Assembly: GCA_905181635.1 (NCBI GenBank) | Contig: CAJIYM010000003.1 | Span: 1 to 64,000, forward strand | DNA from: an uncultured Flavobacteriales bacterium | GTDB lineage: Bacteria; Bacteroidota; Bacteroidia; Flavobacteriales; BACL11 | Direction: 5' to 3' | DNA length: 64,000 nucleotides | Part shown: piece by piece, positions 50,992 to 61,063 of the stretch | How positions within the stretch are numbered: position 1 is the stretch's first letter | How the letters are laid out: every line of letters begins with the position of its first letter | Program-made: the position numbers and the translations under genes | The notes under the pieces: model-generated | What the model saw: the letters and a program-made list of their open reading frames with translations, nothing else | The model's database searches: none | What the model was told of the DNA's origin: nothing

Positions 50992-52077
50992 TTAGAAAAG
51001 TATTAATCCAATTATAAAGAGGAAGTATAATAATAAAATCAATACAGAAGATCTAAAGCTTAACGATTTGAAGTAATATATTAAAGTAGTGATAACTGTT
51101 AATATAAGCAATAAAATTATTGACCACAACAGAATATTACCACCAAGAATATAATCCCCAATACATCCAATGCGACTAATTGGAAAATTAGTATCTATAG
51201 TACCATTAATGCTTGTATATATTAATAATGGCAAACCTAAACCTATACAAATATCAAACACATTGGAACCATAAGCATTCGAAAAAGAGTCATGAAATTT
51301 TCCATTTAAAGCATCTTTAATTGATAAAAATGTATCAGGTAAACTTGAAGCAATAGATGCAATAAAAAAGGAAACAAAAAATAGATTAACACCAACCTTT
51401 CCTGATAAATACTCAGTTGATGTAATAAGCAAATCACAACTATAAGCAATCAATCCAATTGATAAGAAAATTACAACTAATGATGTTTTGCTATTTACTT
51501 TACCACCCGAAAAAAACCTAAACAATCTCAAATTAAGTACATTAAGAAATATTCCATCTGATTTTTCTTTTAAAACTACATTGTTATTATCAATATCTGA
51601 TTTATTATCTTTTCTACTTAAATACAAATTCATAACATAAAGAATATAATATATAACAAGAGCATAAGTAAAATATAAATGAATTCCATAATATAAGCCT
51701 CCCATCAGTAAAACAATTGCACCAATTAAATATAGACCATCTTGTTTAATAATAGACCTATCTACTTCAAAATTTTTCACTTTTTGATTATAAAAAACTA
51801 CTAAAAAAGATACAACAGGTATCAAAGTAATATTAAATGCAGAGCTACCTATTATTGTCGCATAACCAGCAGAGAAACCTCTAACATCTCCGTAATAAAA
51901 TAAAAACATACTGGAAATAAAAATTTCTGGTAATGATGATGCTATTGCATTAATAGTAGGCCCTTTAATCCCCTCACCTATATTTCTTGTGAGATAATTT
52001 GCAGCCAAATCAAAACTAGATGAAATTTTCCAAAGGATATAAGTAGCTGCTATAATTTTTAATATTATATATATCAT
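50992..52077 (-). CDS. Sodium/calcium exchanger-family membrane protein
   Basis: IKGPTINAIASSLPEIFIS and IASIASSLPDTFLSIKDALNG alpha-repeat-like motifs. Confidence 0.8.
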   Translation of the reverse strand: MIYIILKIIAATYILWKISSSFDLAANYLTRNIGEGIKGPTINAIASSLPEIFISSMFLFYYGDVRGFSAGYATIIGSSAFNITLIPVVSFLVVFYNQKVKNFEVDRSIIKQDGLYLIGAIVLLMGGLYYGIHLYFTYALVIYYILYVMNLYLSRKDNKSDIDNNNVVLKEKSDGIFLNVLNLRLFRFFSGGKVNSKTSLVVIFLSIGLIAYSCDLLITSTEYLSGKVGVNLFFVSFFIASIASSLPDTFLSIKDALNGKFHDSFSNAYGSNVFDICIGLGLPLLIYTSINGTIDTNFPISRIGCIGDYILGGNILLWSIILLLILTVITTLIYYFKSLSFRSSVLILLLYFLFIIGLILF

Positions 52078-52482
52078 TTATTATTCAAATTTATTCTTTT
52101 TCATATTTTTATTTTATTTCCAATTATAAATGAATTTAAATACTGATTGTCAACAACATAAATTAAAAAATATATTGTAAAAACAATCATAAATTTAATT
52201 CTTAAATTTAAAACTAGTTTCTATCTAAATCACACAAATCTACAAATTAAAAGTTATGGACAAACAAATAGTTAGAAGAAGATCAAATGATCAAAATTTA
52301 TAAGTAAGTAATCATACTTAAATAAATATTTAGAGCAGGTTGGTGATGAAAATTTAATACAAATATTTAAATGAGTTAGAAAATGCACCATCTATAAATA
52401 AACTATTTAAAAAAATGTAGATTGGAAATTAAGTAAATATTATTCAAGGCATAATAAAAGATAAAAAGTAGTTGAAGAATTT

Positions 52483-53883
52483 TTACAACAGAATTTTTCC
52501 AGGATTAAGAATTTCATTAGGATCAAATAAGTTTTTAATTCCTTTTTGCAAGCACAAAGCTTCTTTAGAAAAAACAATATCCATATATTCTTTTTGAACG
52601 AGTCCGATACCATGTTCTCCACTTAAAGTACCTCCTAAACTTTTAGTTAATTCAAATATTTCTCTTATTCCTAAAGTAAGTTTAGCATTCCAATCTTCAT
52701 CACTCATCTCTCCTTTAATAATATTGATGTGTAAGTTCCCATCACCAGCATGACCATAGCAAACGGACTGAAAACCGTATTCTATTCCAATTGCTTTTAC
52801 ACCTTTTAAAAGCTTTGCTAACTCTGCTCTTGGCACTACAGTGTCTTCTTCTTTGTATACAGAATTTGATTTTACCGCCTCTCCAACAGATCTTCTTATT
52901 TTCCAGATTTGATTTTTTTGACTTTCACTATCAGCAAGTAGAATTTCCCCACATTCAAAAATTTCCATTACTTCAAAGATTCGTTCACAATCTTTATAAA
53001 GAATATCAATATCATTTCCATCAACCTCTAACAAAAGATGTGCCTTTACATCATCATTAATCTGAATTTTAATATCTGTATATTTCAAAGTCCAATCAAT
53101 AGCATCACGCTCAATAAATTCCAAAGCTGAAGGAGTAATTCCTGCACGAAAGACAGCTGAAACTGCCTCACAAGCTTTTTCAACTGAACTAAAAGGAACA
53201 AACAAAGTAATATCTTTTGTTGGCAACGGAATTAAACGAAAAACAATTGTAGTAATGATACCAAGTGTACCTTCACTACCTATAATTAAAGATGTTAAAT
53301 CGTAACCAGTAGCATTCTTGAGAACATTAGCTCCAGTCCAAAAAATTTCACCAGTTGGCAATACGACCTCCAAGTTAAGTACATAATCTTTAGTTACACC
53401 ATACTTTAAAGCCTTAGGACCTCCAGCGTTTTCTGCCAAATTCCCCCCAAGAGAACAACTTCCTTTACTTGCTGGGTCTGGCGGATAGAAAAGTCCTTTA
53501 GACTCTACTGCATCTCTAAATACTTGATTAATTACTCCAGGCTGAACTGTCGCTTGAAGATTTCTCTCATCTATTTCAATAATAGATTTTAAACGTTCAA
53601 GACTTAAAGCAACTCCTCCAAAAATAGGCAAAGAACCGCCGCTTAAACCAGTGCGAGCACCACAAGGAGTTACAGGTATATTTTTTAAATTACAGTATTT
53701 TAAAATTTTAGAAATTTCTTCACTAGTCAATGGCTTTAATACTACTTCTGGTGGGTAAGATAAATCTTCAGTTTCATCATGGCTATAATTTAAAATACTT
53801 TGATTATCTGAGAGCACATAATCTGCACCAATTGTTTCTTTAAAAAAAGAAATGTCATCAATATTTAATTGCTTGTAGTCCAT
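52483..53883 (-). CDS. FAD-binding oxidoreductase (GlcD-like)
   Basis: PVTPCGARTGLSGGSLPIFGG; YGVTKDYVLNLEVVLPTGE; GSEGTLGIIT; CYGHAGDGNLHINI; SGEHGIG. Confidence 0.93.
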   Translation of the reverse strand: MDYKQLNIDDISFFKETIGADYVLSDNQSILNYSHDETEDLSYPPEVVLKPLTSEEISKILKYCNLKNIPVTPCGARTGLSGGSLPIFGGVALSLERLKSIIEIDERNLQATVQPGVINQVFRDAVESKGLFYPPDPASKGSCSLGGNLAENAGGPKALKYGVTKDYVLNLEVVLPTGEIFWTGANVLKNATGYDLTSLIIGSEGTLGIITTIVFRLIPLPTKDITLFVPFSSVEKACEAVSAVFRAGITPSALEFIERDAIDWTLKYTDIKIQINDDVKAHLLLEVDGNDIDILYKDCERIFEVMEIFECGEILLADSESQKNQIWKIRRSVGEAVKSNSVYKEEDTVVPRAELAKLLKGVKAIGIEYGFQSVCYGHAGDGNLHINIIKGEMSDEDWNAKLTLGIREIFELTKSLGGTLSGEHGIGLVQKEYMDIVFSKEALCLQKGIKNLFDPNEILNPGKILL

Positions 53884-53935
53884 CTGTGCAAATTTAATTA
53901 AATTTGCCATTTCCAAATCTAAAATTCAAACACTA

Positions 53936-56089
53936 ATGAAAAAGATATTAATAATTTGCTTTAGCTTATTTTTTATAACTCCTATATTTTCTCAAAAAAG
54001 AGATATAACTATTGGTGATTTATGGAAAGACTATACTTTCTACCCTAAAAGTATGCGTAGTTTTAATTCCATGAATGATGGAGAACATTATTCCTCTATT
54101 GAAAATAATGAAGTTGGGCAAGAAATAATAAAATACCAATTTAAGAATGGAAAAAAAATACGTACCCTTTTTAAAAGTACCGATTTTGAAATTCCAAAAG
54201 TTGATAAATATATATTTAGTAAAGATGAAAAACAACTTTTATTAGCTACTGAAACTAAAAGCATTTATCGATACTCTAGTAAATCTGTTTATTATATCTA
54301 CAATATTCATACACATAAAATCACAAAATTATCTGACAAAAAAGTTATGCATGCTACTTTTTCTCCCAATGGTGATAAGATGGCATATGTACTAGACAAC
54401 AATCTTTTTATTCAAGATATAGAAAGTGGAACAATAACTCAAGTTACTACTGATGGGAAAAAGAACCATATTATTAATGGTGCTTCTGACTGGGTATATG
54501 AAGAAGAATTTGCTTTAGTACGTTCTTTTGAATGGGCACCAGATGGAAAGCATATTGCCTATTACAAATTCAATGAAACTCATGTAAAAGAATTCTCTAT
54601 GGATTTATTCAAGGGGGGCTTATATCCAACCCAAGAAGTGTTTAAATACCCAAAAGCAGGAGAAGATAATTCATTTGTAAAAGTATATTTCTATAATTTG
54701 GAAGCTGATAAAAGTACTTATATTTATACAGAAAAAGATTACGAATATATTCCAAGGATTAAGTGGACAAATAATCCAAACGTATTAGCCCTCTATGGAA
54801 TGAACCGCCTTCAAAATGAATTAGATTTTTTACTCGCAAATACTGAAGACGGAAGCAATAGAATACTATTTACTGAAAAAGACGAATATTATATTGATGT
54901 GCATGACAACCTAACTTTTTTACCTGAAGATAATTTTATTTGGACTTCAGAGAAAGATGGCTTTAATCATATCTATATAAAAGGATTAGATGGTACTGAA
55001 GAACAAATTACAAAAGGAAAGTGGGAAGTAACTGCATTCGATGGTGTTGATAGTGATAAAATGGAAATATATTATAGATCAACAGAAGAAGGGTCTATAA
55101 ATAGAACACTTTATGTGCATAACTTGGAAACTGAACAAAAAAGGAAGCTTAGTAAACAAATCGGAGATAACTCAATAAAATTTAGCAAAAACTTTAAATA
55201 CTATTTAAATAGTTACTCCAATGCTAACACAGCCCCTTATTATACTTTACATAATTCAAGTGGAAAGGAATTGAAAGTCTTAGAAGATAATTCATCTTTC
55301 AACACTAAAATGTTAGAATTTAACTTAGCAAAAAAAGAATTTTTTACAATTAAAACCGAAGATGCAGAGTTAAATACTTGGATGATAAAACCTCCTAATT
55401 TTGATGAAAAAAAAGAATATCCTTTATTTATGTTTATATATGGAGGACCTGGCTCTCAACAAGTAACAAATTCTTTTGGTTGGACAAACTATTACTGGTA
55501 CCAGATGTTAGCACAAAAAGGATATATTGTAGCTTGTGTAGATAACAGAGGTACAGGAGGTAAAGGTTCTGAATTCAAAAAGATGACATACAAGGAATTG
55601 GGTAAATATGAAACTATTGATCAAATAAATGCAGCAAAATACTTTGGAAATCTAAATTACATTGATGCCAAAAGAATAGGAATTCAAGGATGGAGTTATG
55701 GAGGATATATGTCATCATTAGCAATAACCAAAGGAGCTGATGTATTTAGCCTTGCTATTGCAGTAGCTCCCGTTACAAATTGGCGTTATTACGATAATAT
55801 TTATACAGAACGCTACATGCAAACTCCACAAGAAAACGCAAGTGGTTACGATGAAAATTCTCCAATCAATCATGTTGATAAATTAAAAGGACATTATTTG
55901 TTAGTACATGGAAGTGCTGATGATAATGTACATGTACAAAATACTATGGAAATGATTTCAGCTTTAGTAAATGCAAATAAACAGTTCGATTTATTTATTT
56001 ATCCTGACAAAAATCATGGGATTTATGGTGGAAATACTCGATATCATTTGTATAAAAAAATGACTGATTTCATTTTAGAGAATTTATAA
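53936..56089 (+). CDS. S9-family dipeptidyl peptidase IV-like peptidase
   Basis: YGGPGSQQVTNSFGW; GIQGWSYGGYMSSL; HGSADDNVHVQNT; KNHGIYGGNTRYHLY. Confidence 0.96.
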   Translation: MKKILIICFSLFFITPIFSQKRDITIGDLWKDYTFYPKSMRSFNSMNDGEHYSSIENNEVGQEIIKYQFKNGKKIRTLFKSTDFEIPKVDKYIFSKDEKQLLLATETKSIYRYSSKSVYYIYNIHTHKITKLSDKKVMHATFSPNGDKMAYVLDNNLFIQDIESGTITQVTTDGKKNHIINGASDWVYEEEFALVRSFEWAPDGKHIAYYKFNETHVKEFSMDLFKGGLYPTQEVFKYPKAGEDNSFVKVYFYNLEADKSTYIYTEKDYEYIPRIKWTNNPNVLALYGMNRLQNELDFLLANTEDGSNRILFTEKDEYYIDVHDNLTFLPEDNFIWTSEKDGFNHIYIKGLDGTEEQITKGKWEVTAFDGVDSDKMEIYYRSTEEGSINRTLYVHNLETEQKRKLSKQIGDNSIKFSKNFKYYLNSYSNANTAPYYTLHNSSGKELKVLEDNSSFNTKMLEFNLAKKEFFTIKTEDAELNTWMIKPPNFDEKKEYPLFMFIYGGPGSQQVTNSFGWTNYYWYQMLAQKGYIVACVDNRGTGGKGSEFKKMTYKELGKYETIDQINAAKYFGNLNYIDAKRIGIQGWSYGGYMSSLAITKGADVFSLAIAVAPVTNWRYYDNIYTERYMQTPQENASGYDENSPINHVDKLKGHYLLVHGSADDNVHVQNTMEMISALVNANKQFDLFIYPDKNHGIYGGNTRYHLYKKMTDFILENL

Positions 56090-56134
56090 CAGAAAATTTT
56101 ACTATTTTCGGCAACCTAATTTTATGACACAAAT

Positions 56135-57754
56135 ATGACAAATCAAGACAACCAATTATTCGGGCATCCAAAAGGATTGTTCTATTTATTTTTTGCAGAA
56201 TTATGGGAACGATTCTCTTATTATGGAATGCGTGCTTTACTTATGCTTTACATGGTAAATGAGTTTTTTACTTATATTACTGATGAAGCTTATCGTGAGG
56301 AAATGTCATTTGGCATATTTGCTGCTTATGGCTCATTAGTTTATGCAACACCTGTGTTAGGAGGTATGATTGCCGATAAATTTATTGGTTTTAAAAAATC
56401 AATCATGCTAGGAGGAATTTTAATGGCACTTGGGCATTTCTTTATGGCATTTTATTTTAAAAGTGATGTTCTTGGCTTTGAAGTTTCAGATATTAATCAC
56501 TTTTTCTTTTATGTTGCACTTGCACTTTTAATTGTTGGAAACGGATTTTTCAAACCTAATATTTCTACAATGGTAGGAAGATTATACCCTGAGGGAGATG
56601 ATAGAAGAGATTCTGGTTTTACTATCTTTTATATGGGAATAAATGCAGGTGCCTTTTTAGCTCCATTAGTTTGTGGTTGGTTGGGTTATGAATATGGATG
56701 GCACTATGGATTTGGAGCTGCTGGAGTTGGAATGATTGCAGGTTTGTTAGTCTTTATGAAGGGTATGAATGATGGAGTATTTGGAGATAATGGTCAACAA
56801 CCTAAAGAATATATTGATAAAAAAATGTACGGAATGCGTACAGATTATTTTTTCTATTTAGTAGCATTACTTATGGTGCCAATTGCAGCATTCTTAGTTA
56901 AGTACAATGCTCTAGAGGTGCTAGAGGGTATGCATTTGCATTCTGCATTATTATCTTTATTAGGTGTAGTTATCTTAGGGATTTTGGCTAAAAAAATGAT
57001 TGAACTTTCAAGAATGGAAGTTTTCCGTTTAGTAAGTGTTTTAGTTTTAACCTTATTAATCACAGTTTTTTGGTCTTTCTTTGAATTAGCAGGTACTGCA
57101 ATTACTTTATTTGCTGAACGAAATGTTAATCTAACACTATTAAATGCTTCTCAAACTAATGCAATAAATCCTGGATATATTATTTTTCTAGCTATCCCAT
57201 TTTCAATGATGTGGGTGTATTTATCAAAAACACAAAGAAACCCAACCACTCCTAACAAATTCGCTTTAGGTATTTTACAGTTAGGTTTAGGGTTTATAGT
57301 ATTTGCAATGAGTGCACAATATATGGATGCTGCAGGTCGAACACCTTTTATGTTCCTTATGATCGGATATTTATTACTAACAACTGGAGAATTATTCATC
57401 TCTCCAATTGGGCTTAGTAAGGTAACTGAACTTTCACCAAAAAGTATGACAGCCTTCATGATGGGAGTTTATTTCTTATCCTCATCTTATGCACATTATA
57501 TTTCAGGAGCAATTGCTAAATTAACTACCTCAAATGAATCTGGAGTAATTCCTGAACCAGGTTTTATGACTACAATAATTGAAAAAGTAACTGGTTTTGC
57601 AGGAGGCTACTCAGAATCATCAGTTGAAGGAGTTCAAAGTTTAGTAAGTTACACTTCAGTATTTACACAAGTTGGTGTTGTTGCAATAGCAATGGCTATT
57701 TTAGCGTTTTTACTTTCACCAATACTTAAAAAATGGATGCATGGCGTTCACTAA
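56135..57754 (+). CDS. POT-family peptide MFS transporter
   Basis: FFAELWERFSYYGMRALLMLYM; GNGFFKPNISTMVGRLY; FTIFYMGINAGAFLAPL. Confidence 0.96.
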   Translation: MTNQDNQLFGHPKGLFYLFFAELWERFSYYGMRALLMLYMVNEFFTYITDEAYREEMSFGIFAAYGSLVYATPVLGGMIADKFIGFKKSIMLGGILMALGHFFMAFYFKSDVLGFEVSDINHFFFYVALALLIVGNGFFKPNISTMVGRLYPEGDDRRDSGFTIFYMGINAGAFLAPLVCGWLGYEYGWHYGFGAAGVGMIAGLLVFMKGMNDGVFGDNGQQPKEYIDKKMYGMRTDYFFYLVALLMVPIAAFLVKYNALEVLEGMHLHSALLSLLGVVILGILAKKMIELSRMEVFRLVSVLVLTLLITVFWSFFELAGTAITLFAERNVNLTLLNASQTNAINPGYIIFLAIPFSMMWVYLSKTQRNPTTPNKFALGILQLGLGFIVFAMSAQYMDAAGRTPFMFLMIGYLLLTTGELFISPIGLSKVTELSPKSMTAFMMGVYFLSSSYAHYISGAIAKLTTSNESGVIPEPGFMTTIIEKVTGFAGGYSESSVEGVQSLVSYTSVFTQVGVVAIAMAILAFLLSPILKKWMHGVH

Positions 57755-57770
57755 TCAAAAAAACATTACA

Positions 57771-58235
57771 ATGAAAAAAATATTATTAGTATTATTAGTA
57801 GTCTTATCTATTAATGGATTTGCACAACAAAAAGAAATTGAGTGGCATACTGATGTCAATAAGGCAATTAATATTTCAGTGCAATCAGAAAAACCTCTTT
57901 TCATGTTCTTTACAGGAAGTGATTGGTGTGGATGGTGCAAAAAATTAGTTAAAGAAGTATTTATAAAACAAGAATTTAAATCATGGGCAGCAAAAAATGC
58001 AATTCTTGTTGAACTAGATTTTCCAAGAAGAACCCCTATTTCTAATGAATTAAAAAAACAGAATAGAGAACTTGGTAGCATGTTCGGGGTAAGAGGATAT
58101 CCAACAGGATGGTTTGTTGTACCAACTATTGTTGATGGTAAAGTAAACTTTAACAAACTTGGCTCACAAGGATATGTAGCTGGAGGCCCTAAATCTTGGA
58201 TAGCTGGAGCAAATAGAATTTTAAAAACTAAATAA
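57771..58235 (+). CDS. Thioredoxin-family secreted protein
   Basis: FMFFTGSDWCGWCKKLVKEVF; signal peptide from MKKILLVLL. Confidence 0.9.
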   Translation: MKKILLVLLVVLSINGFAQQKEIEWHTDVNKAINISVQSEKPLFMFFTGSDWCGWCKKLVKEVFIKQEFKSWAAKNAILVELDFPRRTPISNELKKQNRELGSMFGVRGYPTGWFVVPTIVDGKVNFNKLGSQGYVAGGPKSWIAGANRILKTK

Positions 58236-58726
58236 TGAAAAATTTATTTATTTTAATTTTTGTTTTTATCTCATTATTTTCTTTTTCACAAGGACAAAAA
58301 AAAGTAGCGATTGATTGGATTCTATTAGAGAAAGCTGAAGAATTTGCTAAAAAATATGATAAAAATATCTTTATATTATTTTATCGGCCAGGTTGTGATT
58401 ATTGCGAAAAGATGAAAAAAACAACCCTTACTGATCCATTAGTTGTAAAACTAATCAATGAGAATTTTTTCCCAGTCATGATTAATGGTAAGGATAAAAA
58501 CCCAATTACTTACAATGGTAAAGTATATGTAAATGAGCACCCAGCTCCAGAAGATGCACCTTGGCGCCATGATCTTTATGTCAAATTAGTTGATCCTGTA
58601 AAAGGGAATTACTATTGGCCAGATGTCGTAATAGTAAATGGCAGGAAAGAGAAGCTTGCTCAGTTTCCAGGCTTTCAACCTAAAGCACAATTATTAAGGG
58701 GTATAAAACCTTACACTAAGAACTAG
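58235..58726 (+). CDS. Thioredoxin-family secreted protein
   Basis: FILFYRPGCDYCEKMKKTTL; TAATG overlap with the preceding gene. Confidence 0.9.
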   Translation: MKNLFILIFVFISLFSFSQGQKKVAIDWILLEKAEEFAKKYDKNIFILFYRPGCDYCEKMKKTTLTDPLVVKLINENFFPVMINGKDKNPITYNGKVYVNEHPAPEDAPWRHDLYVKLVDPVKGNYYWPDVVIVNGRKEKLAQFPGFQPKAQLLRGIKPYTKN

Positions 58727-58732
58727 ATAATA

Positions 58733-58768
58733 AAAAGGAGTTGATAATTAAATCAACTCCTTTTCCTT
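58733..58768. terminator. Bidirectional terminator between the thioredoxin gene and tRNA-His
   Basis: aaaaggagttgataattaaatcaactcctttt. Confidence 0.85.
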
Positions 58769-58776
58769 TAAAAATG

Positions 58777-58851
58777 GGTGACTGATGGGACTCGAACCCA
58801 CGACCCCCGGTACCACAAACCAGTGCTCTAACCAGCTGAGCTACAATCACC
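58777..58851 (-). tRNA. tRNA-His (GTG)
   Basis: GGTGATTGTAGCTCAGCTGGTTAGAGCACTGGTTTGTGGTACCGGGGGTCGTGGGTTCGAGTCCCATCAGTCACC; GTG anticodon, extra 5' G opposite C73. Confidence 0.96.
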
Positions 58852-58918
58852 ATTTAGCGGCTGCAAATATATAATTTTATACTATAATGCCGAATAAACT
58901 ATCTATATTTGTTTCCTT

Positions 58919-61024
58919 ATGAAAAACGACATAAAAAAGATAAAAATACAGATAGAGGGTATGACTTGTTCCAACTGTGCAGCTGGAATAAAAAAACACT
59001 TAATCAACAATGGATTAGAAGATGTTAATGTAAATTTTTCGACTGGTGAAGCAAGCTGCAATATCGATTCTTTACAAAATCAAAATGATGTCGAAAATAT
59101 AATTCAAAAGCTAGGTTATTCAATCACAAAACCAAATGAAAAAATCAAAAATAATATTTCGAAAGTAGAAAGATACTTTTACTCAACTCTTATTTTTACA
59201 CTTCCTTTATTTTCTCACATGTTTTTGCCTGAAGATAGTTTTATTCAAAACCCAATCTTACAATTCTCCCTTTGTTTACCCGTCTATCTTATTGGTGTTA
59301 CCTACTTCGGAAGAAGTGCTTGGTCATCACTAAAAACTGGAATCCCGAACATGGATGTACTTATATCTATAGGATCCTCAGCAGCATTTTTTTATAGCAT
59401 TTATGGTTGGCTAATCTATGGCGGAACATCTGAAATGCATCATTATTTATTTTTTGAAACTACAGCTACTATTATTACTTTAGTACTTTTAGGTAATGTG
59501 TTAGAACATAAATCCATACAAAAAACTACTTCTGCTATTGGCGACTTATCTTCTATTCAAGAAGTAATTGCTAAAATTGAAGTAAATGGAATAATTGAAG
59601 AAGTAAACTTTGATGACATAAAGGTTGGTGACATACTAATTATAAACTCTGGTGATAAAATACCAACTGATGGAATTATAGTTTCTGGATCAGCTTACAT
59701 TGATGAGTCTATGATAACAGGAGAAAGTATTCCTATAAATAAAAATAAAGATTCTAAAGTGATTGGAGGTACAATTAATAATGATGGTAATTTAAAAATA
59801 AAAGCGACCAAAGTAGGAAATGATACTTTGCTATCTCAAATAATTGAATTAGTAAAAAATGCACAAAACAATAAGCCAAATATTCAGAAATTAGGGGATA
59901 AAGTAAGTGCGGTATTTGTTCCAGTTGTTCTTTTTATTGCAATGCTAACTTTCTTTATTGGCCATTATTATTTTTTATTAAGTATGCAAGAGGCTTTTTT
60001 AAGAGGGATTGCAGTATTAGTAATTTCATGTCCATGTGCTATGGGGTTAGCTACTCCTACTGCGGTCATGGTTGGTATTGGTCGAGCTGCTAAAAATGGT
60101 ATTCTCATAAAAGGTGGTGATAGCTTAGAAAAATTAGCTAGTGTAAAAAGTATAGTATTTGATAAAACAGGCACATTAACTACAGGAAAATTTATTGTAT
60201 CAAATTTTAATGCAATTAATGAGGATGAAAAAAAGATAAAAAATATTATTTATAATATTGAGAAATACAGTTCTCATCCAATTGCTAAATCATTGTGTAT
60301 TGCATTTAAAGAAAATAATAGTGCACTGGAACTAAAAAATATTATTGAAGAAAAGGGGGTAAGCATAAGCGCTGAAATAGATGGCAATCTTTACTCTATC
60401 GGCTCTTCAAAAATTATTATTTCAGATGAAAAATATGATTTATTTGTATTAAAAAATAATAGAATAATTGCTACTTTAGATATTAGTGATGAGCTAAAAA
60501 CAAATACAGATCTAGTTATTTCAACTTTACATAAATCTAAATACATAACTACTATTTTAAGTGGTGATAAAAAAGATAAATGTGATAAGATATCTGAAAA
60601 ACTAGGTATCACAACTACTTTCAGTGAGCAATTACCACAGGATAAAATCACTAAAATAGAAGAATTGGTGGATCAGTACCCAACTGCAATGGTAGGTGAT
60701 GGAATAAATGATGCCCCTGCCCTTGCAAGAGCAACTATTGGAATTTCTTTAGGTAATGCAACCCAAATTGCAATTCAATCAGCTGATGTAGTACTTCTAA
60801 ACACTGAAAATTTACAACAACTTCCTCAAGCACTTCAATTAGGAAAACATACATTACTAACTATCAAGCAAAATCTTTTTTGGGCTTTTTCATATAATTT
60901 AGTAGCTATTCCTATTGCATTTTTAGGATTACTAAACCCAATGTGGGCAGCATTATTTATGGCTTTCTCGGATGTTATTGTTATAGGAAACTCAATAAGG
61001 TTACGTTATAAGAGGATTTTTTAG
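58919..61024 (+). CDS. Heavy-metal (copper-type) translocating P-type ATPase
   Basis: GMTCSNCAAGIKKHL; ISCPCAMGLATPTA; FDKTGTLTTG; VGDGINDAPALA. Confidence 0.96.
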   Translation: MKNDIKKIKIQIEGMTCSNCAAGIKKHLINNGLEDVNVNFSTGEASCNIDSLQNQNDVENIIQKLGYSITKPNEKIKNNISKVERYFYSTLIFTLPLFSHMFLPEDSFIQNPILQFSLCLPVYLIGVTYFGRSAWSSLKTGIPNMDVLISIGSSAAFFYSIYGWLIYGGTSEMHHYLFFETTATIITLVLLGNVLEHKSIQKTTSAIGDLSSIQEVIAKIEVNGIIEEVNFDDIKVGDILIINSGDKIPTDGIIVSGSAYIDESMITGESIPINKNKDSKVIGGTINNDGNLKIKATKVGNDTLLSQIIELVKNAQNNKPNIQKLGDKVSAVFVPVVLFIAMLTFFIGHYYFLLSMQEAFLRGIAVLVISCPCAMGLATPTAVMVGIGRAAKNGILIKGGDSLEKLASVKSIVFDKTGTLTTGKFIVSNFNAINEDEKKIKNIIYNIEKYSSHPIAKSLCIAFKENNSALELKNIIEEKGVSISAEIDGNLYSIGSSKIIISDEKYDLFVLKNNRIIATLDISDELKTNTDLVISTLHKSKYITTILSGDKKDKCDKISEKLGITTTFSEQLPQDKITKIEELVDQYPTAMVGDGINDAPALARATIGISLGNATQIAIQSADVVLLNTENLQQLPQALQLGKHTLLTIKQNLFWAFSYNLVAIPIAFLGLLNPMWAALFMAFSDVIVIGNSIRLRYKRIF

Positions 61025-61063
61025 TAGATTAGCAGACTTAATTTAATTGAAAAAATAAATAAT

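Noticed and set aside
52078-52482. Possible decayed toxin-like gene in the 400-bp intergenic gap
   Set aside because: Short stop-broken frames (MDKQIVRRRSNDQNL*, ELENAPSINKLFKKM*) are too degraded to assign to any family.
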